Positions 51,203 to 59,066 of a stretch of DNA of 64,000 nucleotides are shown here, piece after piece. The stretch is from NCBI GenBank assembly GCA_963797015.1, contig CAWCNV010000016.1, forward strand, positions 62,001-126,000. The letters are read 5' to 3'. The position numbers were made by a program, and so were the translations under genes. The notes beneath the pieces were generated by a model. It had not been told where the DNA came from, ran no database searches, and worked only from the letters and a program-made list of their open reading frames with translations. The DNA comes from JBBPZA01 sp963797015. Its GTDB lineage: Bacteria > Actinomycetota > Thermoleophilia > Solirubrobacterales > Solirubrobacteraceae. Within the stretch, counting starts at the first letter, position 1. Every line of letters starts with the position of its first letter.

Positions 51203-51989
51203 TTACTCGGCATCCCGGCGCACGGCGTAGCGTGCGAACAGGTTGCCATCCCTTTCCAGCAGCCAGACTAGCCGCAGTTCGACCGGGGCGGGAAGCGCCG
51301 GGCCTTCGAGCAGCGCACGCTCGCCCGGCCCGGCCGCGACGGGCGCCACGGTGAGGAACAGCTCGTCGACCACGCCCACCGTCCAGCAGCCCGCGGAGCA
51401 GCAGCGGGCCCCCCTCGCAAAGCACGCTGCGAACGCCGTGACGCGTGCGCAGAGCCCGCAGGCCCGCGGCCGCGGCGTCGTCGCCGTTGCGGACCGGGAT
51501 CACCTCGACCTGCGCCGCGACGCCCTCGGGAGGCCGCAGCTCGGCGCCGGTGCAGATCGCGACGCGCTGCTCTCCGGCGGCGAACAGGGGAGCTTCCCAG
51601 GGCACGTCGCCGCGCCTGGTCATCAGCACGGCGAGCGGGTCGGGCTCCAAGCCCGCGGCCGCGCGGCGCGCGCGGTGCGCCGGATCGCGCACCAGCCGGC
51701 CGTAGCGCTCGACGCGCGCCGTCGCGGTGCCCGCCAAGACGGCGTCGACGCAGGTCCGCAGTGCCTGGAAGAGCTCGCGATCGCCCTCGCCGCCCATCCG
51801 GCCCGAGCGGCCCGCGAGCGTCGCGCGCCCGTCGGCCGAGGAGACCATGTTCGCGATCAGGTAGGGACGGTCGGCCGGCGCCCGCTCGGCGAGTTCGAGG
51901 ATCGCCGCGAGCTCGTCGGTCTCGAGCTCACCGGGCTCGGGGAGGAGGGTGTTCAGGCGCACGAGGGGGTGCTCAGACGCACGGCGCAA
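51203..51989 (-). pseudogene. RibD C-terminal (pyrimidine reductase)-like protein, single frameshift
   Basis: ATG 51989 to a TAA (complement at 51203-51205); 787 bases, one more than a multiple of three. The N-terminal part (RPYLIANMVSSADGRATLAG, VDAVLAGTATARVERYGR, SVLCEGGPLLLRGLLDGG) is a RibD_C / dihydrofolate-reductase-like reductase. After LLDGG the frame is lost at the GGG complementary to 51375-51377. Removing one G restores VVDELFLTVAPVAAGPGERA and a normal C-terminus of 261 residues. Either a sequencing slip in a homopolymer or a recent mutation. It would reduce a pyrimidine or pteridine-like substrate with NADPH. Confidence 0.8.
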
Positions 51990-52012
51990 AAACCGTATAG
52001 GCTCGCGCCGCC

Positions 52013-52486
52013 ATGAACTGGGGGCGTCTGGCGCGGGGGGAGTGGATCGCGATGGCTGGCGGCCTGCTGGTCATCATCTCCCTCTTCCTGCCTTGCTACA
52101 AGACGGATCCGGGCAACCGGTTCGCGGACATCAAGACCGACACGAACGGCATCCAGCGCGGGACGTTCTCGGTCTGGGACATCCACCCGTTCTCGCGCTG
52201 GATCCTGCTGCTCGCTGCGCTCGCGCCGTTCCTCCTCGCCTACATCATCGTCCGCCAGCACGAGCTGTCGTGGCCGCGCGGGCAGGCTACCGCCGTGCTC
52301 GCGATCTACATCGCCGGCTTCTGTCTGTACTGGGGCCTGATCAACCGGCCGGGCGAGCCGTCCGGGGAGATCTCCCTGCAATACGGGTGGTTCGGCATCC
52401 TTCTCGGCGCGGTTCTGATGTTCGCCGGGTCGGTCATGCGCCAGACCGAGACAGAGATCAAACGCAAGCCGCCCGGCACGCTGTGA
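52013..52486 (+). CDS. Four-helix membrane protein
   Basis: A 157-residue protein from ATG 52013. Four hydrophobic helices (about 13-28, 63-82, 91-110, 125-140). Between helices one and two is a loop with CYKTDPGNRFADI and FSVWDIHPFSRW, typical of actinobacterial membrane proteins of unknown function. It overlaps the glpX start by four bases (GTGA), so the two are coupled, though no functional tie to gluconeogenesis is evident. Confidence 0.7.
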   Translation: MNWGRLARGEWIAMAGGLLVIISLFLPCYKTDPGNRFADIKTDTNGIQRGTFSVWDIHPFSRWILLLAALAPFLLAYIIVRQHELSWPRGQATAVLAIYIAGFCLYWGLINRPGEPSGEISLQYGWFGILLGAVLMFAGSVMRQTETEIKRKPPGTL

Positions 52487-53499
52487 CCGGGAGCTTTCCG
52501 AGCCTCGACACCCGCCGCCCTGACCGCAACCTGGCGCTCGAGCTGGTGCGAGTGACCGAGGCGGGCGCGCTCGCGGCGGCGCGCATGGTCGGCGTGGGCG
52601 ACAAGAACGCCGCCGACCAGGCGGCCGTCGACGGCATGCACGTGGTCCTCGGCTCCGTTCGCATGGATGGAGTCGTGGTCATCGGCGAGGGCGAGAAGGA
52701 CGAGGCGCCCATGCTCTACAACGGCGAGCACATCGGCGACGGCTCGCCGCCCGAGGTCGACATCGCCGTCGACCCGCTCGAGGGCACGACGCTGGCGGCG
52801 GACGGCGCTCCCAACGCGCTCGCCTGCATCGGCCTCTCCGAGCGCGGCACGATGTTCGACCCCGGGCCGTGCGTGTACATGGAGAAGCTCGCGGGTGCCG
52901 GCGACCTCGCCGACCTGCTCCACCTCGACAGGCCGCTCTCAGAGACCGTGAGGCTGGTCGCCGAGCGCCGGGGGGTCTCGGTCCGGGACGTGATGGTGGT
53001 GGTGCTCGACCGCCCGCGCCACGCGGAGGGCATCGCCGCGATCCGTGAGGCGGGAGCCCGCGTGCGGCTGATCCCTCACGGCGACGTGGCGGCTGCGCTG
53101 CTGGCGGTCTCGGACAACTCGCCCGTCGATCTGCTCTGGGGCATCGGCGGCACGCCCGAAGGCGTCTTGAGCGCGTGCGCCATCAAGTGCATCGGCGGCG
53201 AACTGCTCGGGCGCCTGTGGCCGCGAGACGACGAGGAACGTCGCGCGACCGAGGAGGCGGGCTACGACGTCGACCGCGTCCTGACAGCCAACGATCTCGT
53301 CAGCGGCAACAACGCGTTCTTCTCCGCCACCGGGGTCACCGACGGCGATGTCCTCCAGGGCGTGCGCTACCCCGGGGCCGGCGCGGCCACCACCGAGTCG
53401 CTGGTGATGCGCTCGCGGTCGCGCACCGTGCGCCGCATCCACGCCCGCCACGATCGCACCAAGCTCCGCGAGATCTACGGCGGCACTCGGGTCGTCTGA
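52483..53499 (+). CDS. glpX: Class II fructose-1,6-bisphosphatase GlpX
   Basis: A 338-residue protein from GTG 52483. VVIGEGEKDEAPMLYNGE and VDIAVDPLEGTTLAADG hold the metal-binding acids, with GTPEGVLSACAIKCIGG and LVSGNNAFFSATGVTDGD further on. It hydrolyses fructose-1,6-bisphosphate in gluconeogenesis, and is the sole FBPase in many actinobacteria. It starts in the stop of the preceding membrane gene. Its 3' end overlaps the convergent gene at 53475 by 25 bases. Confidence 0.95.
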   Translation: MTGSFPSLDTRRPDRNLALELVRVTEAGALAAARMVGVGDKNAADQAAVDGMHVVLGSVRMDGVVVIGEGEKDEAPMLYNGEHIGDGSPPEVDIAVDPLEGTTLAADGAPNALACIGLSERGTMFDPGPCVYMEKLAGAGDLADLLHLDRPLSETVRLVAERRGVSVRDVMVVVLDRPRHAEGIAAIREAGARVRLIPHGDVAAALLAVSDNSPVDLLWGIGGTPEGVLSACAIKCIGGELLGRLWPRDDEERRATEEAGYDVDRVLTANDLVSGNNAFFSATGVTDGDVLQGVRYPGAGAATTESLVMRSRSRTVRRIHARHDRTKLREIYGGTRVV

Positions 53500-54176
53500 G
53501 CGGCCGCGCTCGCGAAGTACCCGACCTGGGAGTCCGCGAGGTCGAGGCGCGCGAGCGAGCGCAGGAAGCCGTGCGTCACGAGCACGTGGATGCGCGACTG
53601 GGTGTTGAGATAGACCCAATTGGCGATCCCCGACGCCAGCGCCGGGTAGAAGTTCGCGACCTCGACGGCGCAGCGGATGACGTCCGAGCCCGGGTCGTCG
53701 GCGGGCCGGCGCGAGACCTCGATCTCCAGGTAGCCGTCGCCGCTGCGGCCGCGCCGCGAGACGAGCACGCCCTTCTCGATCCGCCAGCGCACGATCCCGC
53801 GATTCGCGTCGAGCTCGTACTCAGGAGCCCGGAAGCTGAGCAGGACGAAGGGGCGGAACAGCAGCGCGACGAAACGCTCGCGCTCGGTGTAGAAGATGCG
53901 GATCAGCCCGAGCGTCGCGCGCGTGAGGAAGCGCCAGTAGGTGCGCGCGAGGCGCTCGAGGTTGACCGGCGTCCACAGCTCCTCCACCTCGGCGTGCGGG
54001 AGCGTCAGCTCGGCCGCCTGCACCGAGCGCACCGCGCCGTCGGCGATCACCGTCGAGTGCTCCGGATCGGCGATCACCGCCTGGGCGCGGACCGGCGGGA
54101 GGCTGCGGCGCCAGCGCAGCCAGGCCAGCGCCGCCGCCACGCCGGCGGCCGAGGACGTGGCGAGCAGGCGCTTCAA
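53475..54176 (-). CDS. Hypothetical membrane-anchored protein, 233 residues
   Basis: Read from TTG 54176, which overlaps the moeA stop (TTGA); no ATG or GTG fits better. One N-terminal helix (about 4-20) anchors a soluble domain with LWTPVNLERLARTYWRFLTR, RPFVLLSFRAPEYELD, WRIEKGVLV and FYPALASGIANWVYLNTQS. This pattern recurs in actinobacterial conserved hypotheticals, but no function is known to me. Coupled to moeA by overlap. The 25-base overlap with glpX at the 3' end is convergent. Confidence 0.65.
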   Translation of the reverse strand: MKRLLATSSAAGVAAALAWLRWRRSLPPVRAQAVIADPEHSTVIADGAVRSVQAAELTLPHAEVEELWTPVNLERLARTYWRFLTRATLGLIRIFYTERERFVALLFRPFVLLSFRAPEYELDANRGIVRWRIEKGVLVSRRGRSGDGYLEIEVSRRPADDPGSDVIRCAVEVANFYPALASGIANWVYLNTQSRIHVLVTHGFLRSLARLDLADSQVGYFASAAAQTTRVPP

Positions 54177-55375
54177 CGTGCCCCGATCCGCTCGACCTCG
54201 ACGCCCGCGCCCGCCTCGAGCTCCCCGTCGCCGCGGGGGACGAAGGCGAGCGCGTCGGCTGCCAGCATCGAGGTGAGGATGTGGGACTGCTGGCGGCCGG
54301 TCGTCGTCGCCCACTGCCCGTCGCCGCGTGGGTCCAGCCGCACCCGCAGCGCCTGCTCGCGCACGGGGCTGCGCTTCACGGGCTGCGCCAGCCGCGCCGG
54401 CTCGCGAGCCGGCAGCGCGGCGAGGCCCTGAAGCGCTCGCAGCGCGGGGCGGGCGAAGAGCAGGAAGGTGACCATCGCCGACACGGGGTTGCCGGGCAGC
54501 CCGAACACGAGCGTGCGCTCGCGGGTGCCGAACCAGGTGGGCTTGCCGGGCTGCAGCGCCACGCGCCAGAAGCTCTCGCGCACGCCGAGCTGGGCGAGCG
54601 CCGGCTTGACGTGATCGTGAGGTCCGACGGAGACGCCGCCGGACACGAGCACGACGTCGGCGCCCGACAGCGCGTCGTCGAGCGCGGCGGCCGTCGCCGC
54701 TCGCCGATCGGCCACGGCCCGCCGTGCGACGACCTCCGCTCCGGAGAGCTCGGCCAGCGCGGCGAGCGTCAGCGCGTTGGAGTCGTGCAGCTGGCCGGGC
54801 TCGAGCGGGCGGCCGGGCGGCACGAGCTCGTCGCCCGTGGCCAGCACCGCCACGCGCGGACGGGTCGCGCAGCGCAGCGCGGCGCGGCCGGCGCCGGCGG
54901 CGACGCCGAGCTCCGCGGCCATTAGGAGCGTCCCGGCGGCCAGCACGCGTGTGCCGGCCGCCATGTCCTCACCGGCCTCGCGGATGTTGTCGCCCGGGCG
55001 CGCGGCTTCGTGGAGCAGGACCTCGCCGTCGCGCTCCTCGGCGTCCTCCTGGCGCACCACGGCGGTGGCGCCCTCGGGCACGGTCGCGCCCGTGCTTATC
55101 CGGATCGCGGTGCCCTCGCTCACTGCGGTCGTGGCTGGATGCCCGGCGCGCGACTCCCCGACCACCCGCAGCCGCCGCTGCGCGGCACCGGCCAGCACGG
55201 CGAACCCGTCCATGGCCGAGCCGGCGAACGGCGGCACGTCGCCGGCCGTCACGACGTCCTCGGCCAGCGCGCGCACGAGAGCGCGCTCGAGCGCGACCTC
55301 CTCCGCCGCCAGCGGCGCGCAGGCCTCGAGCACGAGCTCCCGCGCCCGGGTAACCGATGTGAGCTCTAAGGCCAT
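54173..55375 (-). CDS. moeA: Molybdopterin molybdenumtransferase MoeA
   Basis: A 400-residue protein from ATG 55375. LVRALAEDVVTAGDVPPFAG and SAMDGFAV open the family's domain. LLVSGGVSVGPHDHVKPAL (here given as SGGVSVGPHDHVKPAL) is the molybdopterin-binding motif and FGLPGNPVSAMVTF the second. It inserts molybdate into adenylylated molybdopterin. The MOSC gene at 43924 would use the cofactor. Downstream overlap with the hypothetical gene is TTGA. Confidence 0.94.
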   Translation of the reverse strand: MALELTSVTRARELVLEACAPLAAEEVALERALVRALAEDVVTAGDVPPFAGSAMDGFAVLAGAAQRRLRVVGESRAGHPATTAVSEGTAIRISTGATVPEGATAVVRQEDAEERDGEVLLHEAARPGDNIREAGEDMAAGTRVLAAGTLLMAAELGVAAGAGRAALRCATRPRVAVLATGDELVPPGRPLEPGQLHDSNALTLAALAELSGAEVVARRAVADRRAATAAALDDALSGADVVLVSGGVSVGPHDHVKPALAQLGVRESFWRVALQPGKPTWFGTRERTLVFGLPGNPVSAMVTFLLFARPALRALQGLAALPAREPARLAQPVKRSPVREQALRVRLDPRGDGQWATTTGRQQSHILTSMLAADALAFVPRGDGELEAGAGVEVERIGAR

Positions 55376-55518
55376 CGGCCGGGATTCTCGCGCGCCAAGT
55401 CGACACGGGGGTGTCCCGGTCCCTCCCGGCCGCATCCAGTAAGCCGTCAGCGGCCGGGAGCGATCCGGGCACCCCCGCGCGCCCACGCCGGCCGCGGTGT
55501 GCCGGTTCTGATCGCGAG

Positions 55519-56256
55519 CTAGCGCGCCGGCCGCGAGACGACCAGCGAGCCCACGCGCCCGAGCCCGCTGAAGCGCAGCTTGGCGGCGGTCGCCTCGGTG
55601 AGGTCCCAGCTGTACCCGCGCCGGTAGGGCCCGCGGTCGACGACCGGCACGGTGATCGTGCGCCCGCGGTAGTAGAACGCGACCTTCGTGCCGCACGGCA
55701 GCGACTTGTGCGCCACGCCGAGCGTGCTGCGCCGCAGGGTCAGCCCGCACGCGGTGCGGCGGTCGAAGAAGGTCGACGCGAGCGTCGACTTGTAGATCCT
55801 CAGCGTCATCGAGCCCGAGGTCTGAGCCGCTTCGGCGCTCGTGTCGGCGCGGCGCATGACGGCCCTGAAGGCGAACGTCCCGGTCGGACGGGCCTTCCAG
55901 CGGATCCGGAAGGCGCCGTCGGCATCGGTGGTGGCGGTCGCGATCTCGACCCAGCCGTCGGCCGGGTCGCGGCGCTGGAGGCTGATCGTCCTGCCCTCCA
56001 GGCCCCCGGCGACGGCTCCGGTGAAGGTCACCTTGCGGCCGAGCAGCGGCCCGCCGCGCGACTGCAGGGTCACGCCGCCGGAGTCGGCCACGTCCTGCGA
56101 GGACGAGGACGAGGACGAGATCGAGGTCGTGGTCGACGAGAGGCCGCCGTCGTTCGTCGGCGCGTCCGAGCCGCCGGAGGCGGCGAGAGCGGGCGGCGCG
56201 GCCAGCAGTGCGGTTGCGAGCGCGGCGAGCAGGGCCGCGGGAAGCGATCGGGTCAT
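55519..56256 (-). CDS. RlpA-like secreted double-psi beta-barrel protein
   Basis: A 245-residue protein. Residues 1-25 are a signal peptide (AALLAAPPALA). A Ser-rich linker (36-52) and an Ig-like beta domain (about 60-150) follow, then the C-terminal RlpA-like DPBB domain: STLASTFFDRRTACG, GVAHKSLPCGTKVAF, VPVVDRGPYRRGYSWDLT. The DRGP and SWDLT motifs are the RlpA core. Relatives cut naked glycan strands or bind the wall. A c-di-AMP riboswitch precedes it, in line with the usual wall-hydrolase regulon. Confidence 0.85.
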   Translation of the reverse strand: MTRSLPAALLAALATALLAAPPALAASGGSDAPTNDGGLSSTTTSISSSSSSSQDVADSGGVTLQSRGGPLLGRKVTFTGAVAGGLEGRTISLQRRDPADGWVEIATATTDADGAFRIRWKARPTGTFAFRAVMRRADTSAEAAQTSGSMTLRIYKSTLASTFFDRRTACGLTLRRSTLGVAHKSLPCGTKVAFYYRGRTITVPVVDRGPYRRGYSWDLTEATAAKLRFSGLGRVGSLVVSRPAR

Positions 56257-56284
56257 CAGGGCAGCCTCGGTTGTCGGGTGCGGC

Positions 56285-56425
56285 GTGCTGCCTACGGGGT
56301 TAGCTGTCGGGCTCGCGCTCTGGCGCTACGACTCGCGATGGAGCCGATTCGCCCCTGCGGACCTTCAGGTCCGCCCTTGGGTCCCCCGCCCACCGTGCGC
56401 TGGGCGCCCGGCGGCTCGGCAAGAA
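56285..56425 (-). promoter_or_regulatory. Cyclic-di-AMP riboswitch (ydaO-yuaA type)
   Basis: On the minus strand the leader of the RlpA-like gene reads, in order, GCCGAGCCGCC; GGGCGGGGGACCCAA; a hairpin GCGGACCT-GAA-AGGTCCGC (with small offsets); GGGGCGAATC; GCGCGAGCCCGACAGCTAAC, then CCCGTAGGC. These are the conserved blocks of the class. The block GCGGGGGACCCAA is identical to that in the riboswitch at 24481. It ends about 30 bases before the start codon, so control could be by termination or by access to the start. Confidence 0.88.
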
Positions 56426-56432
56426 GCGGGGC

Positions 56433-56438
56433 AGTATA
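56433..56438 (-). promoter_or_regulatory. -10 box (TATACT) for the RlpA-like transcript
   Basis: TATACT on the minus strand ends seven bases before the predicted riboswitch 5' end. No good -35 (TTGACA-like) is visible at 17 bases further up, so an extended or alternative promoter is possible. Confidence 0.5.
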
Positions 56439-56491
56439 GGGACCCACCCGACGGCAGGTCGCGATCGGTCCGTCTGCGGGCTCGCAGGCGC

Positions 56492-57046
56492 TTAGGGCCG
56501 CGGCAGCCGCTTGAGCGCGTTCTTGACGGCCTCGGATGACAGGTTGAGCCCGATCTCGGCGAGCTCGCCCGCGGCCCGGATGACCGTGCCGACCACATCG
56601 GCGCCGCTCGGCGGACCGCCCGGGCGCTCGGCGCCTCCGGGACCCGGGCGGGGCCCGCCCTGCGAGCGCGTCTTGGCGCCGGCGGTCGCGCCGATGCGCT
56701 CGCGCGGAGAGCGGTCGGCGGGCGTCTTACGCGCCCGCGAGGCGGCGGCGCCCGGCTTCCCCGCGGACGCCCGCGAGGCGGCCGCGCTCCGCTTGCCACC
56801 CGCGGCGCGCGACGCGGCGCCGGCGCGCGGCTTTCGCTGCGTCCCGGATCCGCTCGTCGCGCGCGCGGCCTCCTCGGCGGCTGAGGAGGGCGCGGCCTGC
56901 TCCTGCGCGGCCTCGGTGCCCGACCCGTTCGCCGGCGGCCGGGCCGCGCGCTTCTCGCTGCGGTGGTGGGGCCTGTGGCGCGGGAGGTTCGAGATGACGC
57001 CGCCCCCGGGCGGCGTGCCGGGATGCTTTCGATCGTCGGCGGCCAT
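56492..57046 (-). CDS. Ala/Arg-rich disordered protein with C-terminal helix
   Basis: A 184-residue protein read from ATG 57046 (ATG 57055 is three codons earlier). Residues about 25-140 are low complexity (Ala, Arg, Lys, Gly, Pro), strongly basic and histone-H1-like in look (RKPRAGAASRAAGGKRSAAA). The last 35 residues (TVIRAAGELAEIGLNLSSEA, then VKNALKRLPRP) form a conserved-looking amphipathic helix. DNA or RNA binding is plausible from charge; no family recognised. Confidence 0.6.
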   Translation of the reverse strand: MAADDRKHPGTPPGGGVISNLPRHRPHHRSEKRAARPPANGSGTEAAQEQAAPSSAAEEAARATSGSGTQRKPRAGAASRAAGGKRSAAASRASAGKPGAAASRARKTPADRSPRERIGATAGAKTRSQGGPRPGPGGAERPGGPPSGADVVGTVIRAAGELAEIGLNLSSEAVKNALKRLPRP

Positions 57047-57323
57047 CGGGCACATGATCCACCATCCGGGCGCGGATGCGCCGTGACGGTCAAGTCGCGC
57101 GCCGCTCGTGCCGATTCAGGCGTTGAAACGGATCCCGCGCCCGTGCGTAATAACACCGAAGCGCGAGCCGCCTGCGAGCGTTGTTTCTGCGCGCAGTGCG
57201 AAATCGCCGGCCGAATACCTACTGGATGCGGGACGGGATGGCTACAGTGATGACGCCGTATCCGGCAGGGGGATCCGGCGCACGCAGAGGCGCGCTAAAC
57301 AAGCCCCACTCCAGCACAGAGAG

Positions 57324-58421
57324 ATGACCGTAGGCGAGCTTCAAGAACTCGAAGAGATCAAGGGCCTGATCGCGAAGGGCCAGCAGTTCGGCGTCCTCAC
57401 CCACGGGGAGATCGCCACGGCCGTGGCGGAGCTGGATCTCGACGACGGCGATATCGAGGAGTTCCAGCAGTTCCTCGAGGGCTCTGAGATCGAGCTGGTC
57501 GACGACCCCGACACCGCGGCCGCGCCCGAGGCCGAGCGCGCCCCCGACAAGCGCGGGCGGCGCAAGCCCAAGACGCCGCTCGATCTCAAGCCGGACATGA
57601 CCACGGACAGCCTTCAGCTGTTCCTCAAGGACATCGGCAAGGTCCGCCTGCTGACGGCCCAGGAGGAGGTCGACCTCGCCAAGCGCATCGAGCGCGGCGA
57701 CCTCGACGCCAAGCAGAAGATGGTCGAGTCCAACCTGCGCCTCGTCGTCTCGATCGCCAAGAACTACCGCAACCAGGGCCTGCCGTTCCTCGACCTCATC
57801 CAGGAGGGGACGCTCGGCCTGGTGCGTGCCGCCGAAAAGTTCGACTACCGCAAGGGCTTCAAGTTCTCCACCTACGCGACGTGGTGGATCCGGCAGGCCA
57901 TCGCCCGCGCGCTGGCCGACAAGGCGCGCACGATCCGGATCCCCGTGCACGTCGTCGAAAAGCTCAACAAGATCGGCCGCGCGGAGCGCAAGCTGGTCAC
58001 CGAGCTGGGGCGCGAGCCGACGGCGGACGAGATCGCCGAGGTCACGGGCATCGAGCCCGAGGAGGTCGACTCGATCAAGCGCTCGGCGCAGGCGCCGGTC
58101 TCGCTCGAGAAGCCGGTCGGCGACGAGGAGGAGTCGGAGTTCGGCCAGTTCATCGCCGACGAGCGCGCCGAGTCGCCCTACGAGCGCGCGGCGGAGATCC
58201 TCACCAAGGAGGCGCTGCGCGAGGCGCTCGAGAACCTCTCCTACCGCGAGCGCCGCGTGCTCGAGCTGCGCTACGGCCTCGGCGGCGAGCACCCCCGGAC
58301 GCTCGACGAGGTCGGCCGCACCTTCAACGTCACGCGCGAGCGCATCCGCCAGATCGAGAACCAGTCGCTGAAGAAGCTCCAGAGCCTCGCCGAGGCTCAG
58401 AAGCTGCGCGACGTCGCTTAG
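57324..58421 (+). CDS. rpoD: Principal RNA polymerase sigma factor (RpoD/SigA)
   Basis: A 365-residue protein from ATG 57324, with GAGAG just upstream. Region 1.2 has DSLQLFLKDIGKVRLLTAQE. Region 2 has NLRLVVSIAKNYRNQGLPFL, DLIQEGTLGLVRAAEKFDYR and FSTYATWWIRQAI. Region 4 has LSYRERRVLELRYGLGGEHP and TRERIRQIENQSLKKL. An acidic N-terminal extension (about 60 residues) stands for region 1.1. It directs RNA polymerase to housekeeping promoters. The 277-base gap before it may hold a promoter; TTGAAA (57123) and TAATAA (57148) are spaced by 19, which is wide. Confidence 0.95.
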   Translation: MTVGELQELEEIKGLIAKGQQFGVLTHGEIATAVAELDLDDGDIEEFQQFLEGSEIELVDDPDTAAAPEAERAPDKRGRRKPKTPLDLKPDMTTDSLQLFLKDIGKVRLLTAQEEVDLAKRIERGDLDAKQKMVESNLRLVVSIAKNYRNQGLPFLDLIQEGTLGLVRAAEKFDYRKGFKFSTYATWWIRQAIARALADKARTIRIPVHVVEKLNKIGRAERKLVTELGREPTADEIAEVTGIEPEEVDSIKRSAQAPVSLEKPVGDEEESEFGQFIADERAESPYERAAEILTKEALREALENLSYRERRVLELRYGLGGEHPRTLDEVGRTFNVTRERIRQIENQSLKKLQSLAEAQKLRDVA

Positions 58422-58431
58422 CTGACCAGCA

Positions 58432-58446
58432 GCGCTCCCGGAGCGC
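58432..58446 (+). terminator. Possible intrinsic terminator after rpoD
   Basis: A perfect stem GCGCTC-CCG-GAGCGC starts 10 bases after the sigma-factor stop and is followed by a moderately T-rich stretch (GGGTTATGTGTCT). The U-tract is weak, so confidence is limited. Confidence 0.4.
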
Positions 58447-58554
58447 CCTGGGTTATGTGTCTACTCGGGCGGCCCGCCGGCTCGAGGCGGGCGACGGTGC
58501 GCCGATGGGGATCGGACCACGGGACGGAACCCGACGATAGGAGTCAGCATCCTC

Positions 58555-58986
58555 ATGCCAGTCAAGACCATCGCCGCGCTCGCGGCTCTCGCCCTGATCG
58601 CGATCCCGGTCAACGCCATGGGCAAGTCCAAGCCCACGGTCACGAAGCGACCGAGCGGCAATCAGCAGTACTGCGACCCGTTCGGCAACAAGGGCCCCGC
58701 CTTCGAGGCGCGCGGAGTCGTGAAGGCCGTCGACATCGGCGCCGGCAACGTGACCCTGACGATCGGCAAGCACGGCGCCAGCAGGCACGCGCGCGCCTCG
58801 CGCGGTGTCGACGTCACCTTCCTGGTGAACTGCGCCAAGCTCAAGGTCCGCGACACCAACCGCGACGGCAAGCGCGACCTCTCCGACGTCAAGGTCGGCG
58901 CCCGCGCCGAGGTGCTCGCCAAGCTTCCGCGCTCGCTGAGCAAGGTCAAGCAGCCGCTCGTGGCCAAGCAGCTGCGCGTGCTCTAG
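58555..58986 (+). CDS. Secreted small protein with EF-hand/dockerin-like loop
   Basis: A 143-residue protein with a signal peptide (cleavage after VNAMG near 23). Mature part: short strands, one cysteine pair candidate (C40, C93), and a calcium-loop pattern D100-x-N102-x-D104-G-x-x-D108-x-x-D111 (DTNRDGKRDLSD), matching a single EF-hand or dockerin-type loop. The rest resembles an OB-like or DUF5666-type beta barrel (ARGVVKAVDIGAGNVTLTI). Function unknown; exported calcium-binding protein is the best description. Confidence 0.7.
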   Translation: MPVKTIAALAALALIAIPVNAMGKSKPTVTKRPSGNQQYCDPFGNKGPAFEARGVVKAVDIGAGNVTLTIGKHGASRHARASRGVDVTFLVNCAKLKVRDTNRDGKRDLSDVKVGARAEVLAKLPRSLSKVKQPLVAKQLRVL

Positions 58987-59066
58987 GCGATCCGTCCAAC
59001 GCCACCGCGCGGGTCGCGGGACGGCCGCTCAAGGCCGTCGCGCGGCCCGCCGATGGCACCGAGGCG

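Noticed and set aside
57123..57153. TTGAAA / TAATAA as a consensus promoter for rpoD
   Set aside because: Spacing is 19 bases, too wide for a confident call, and the distance to the start is long.
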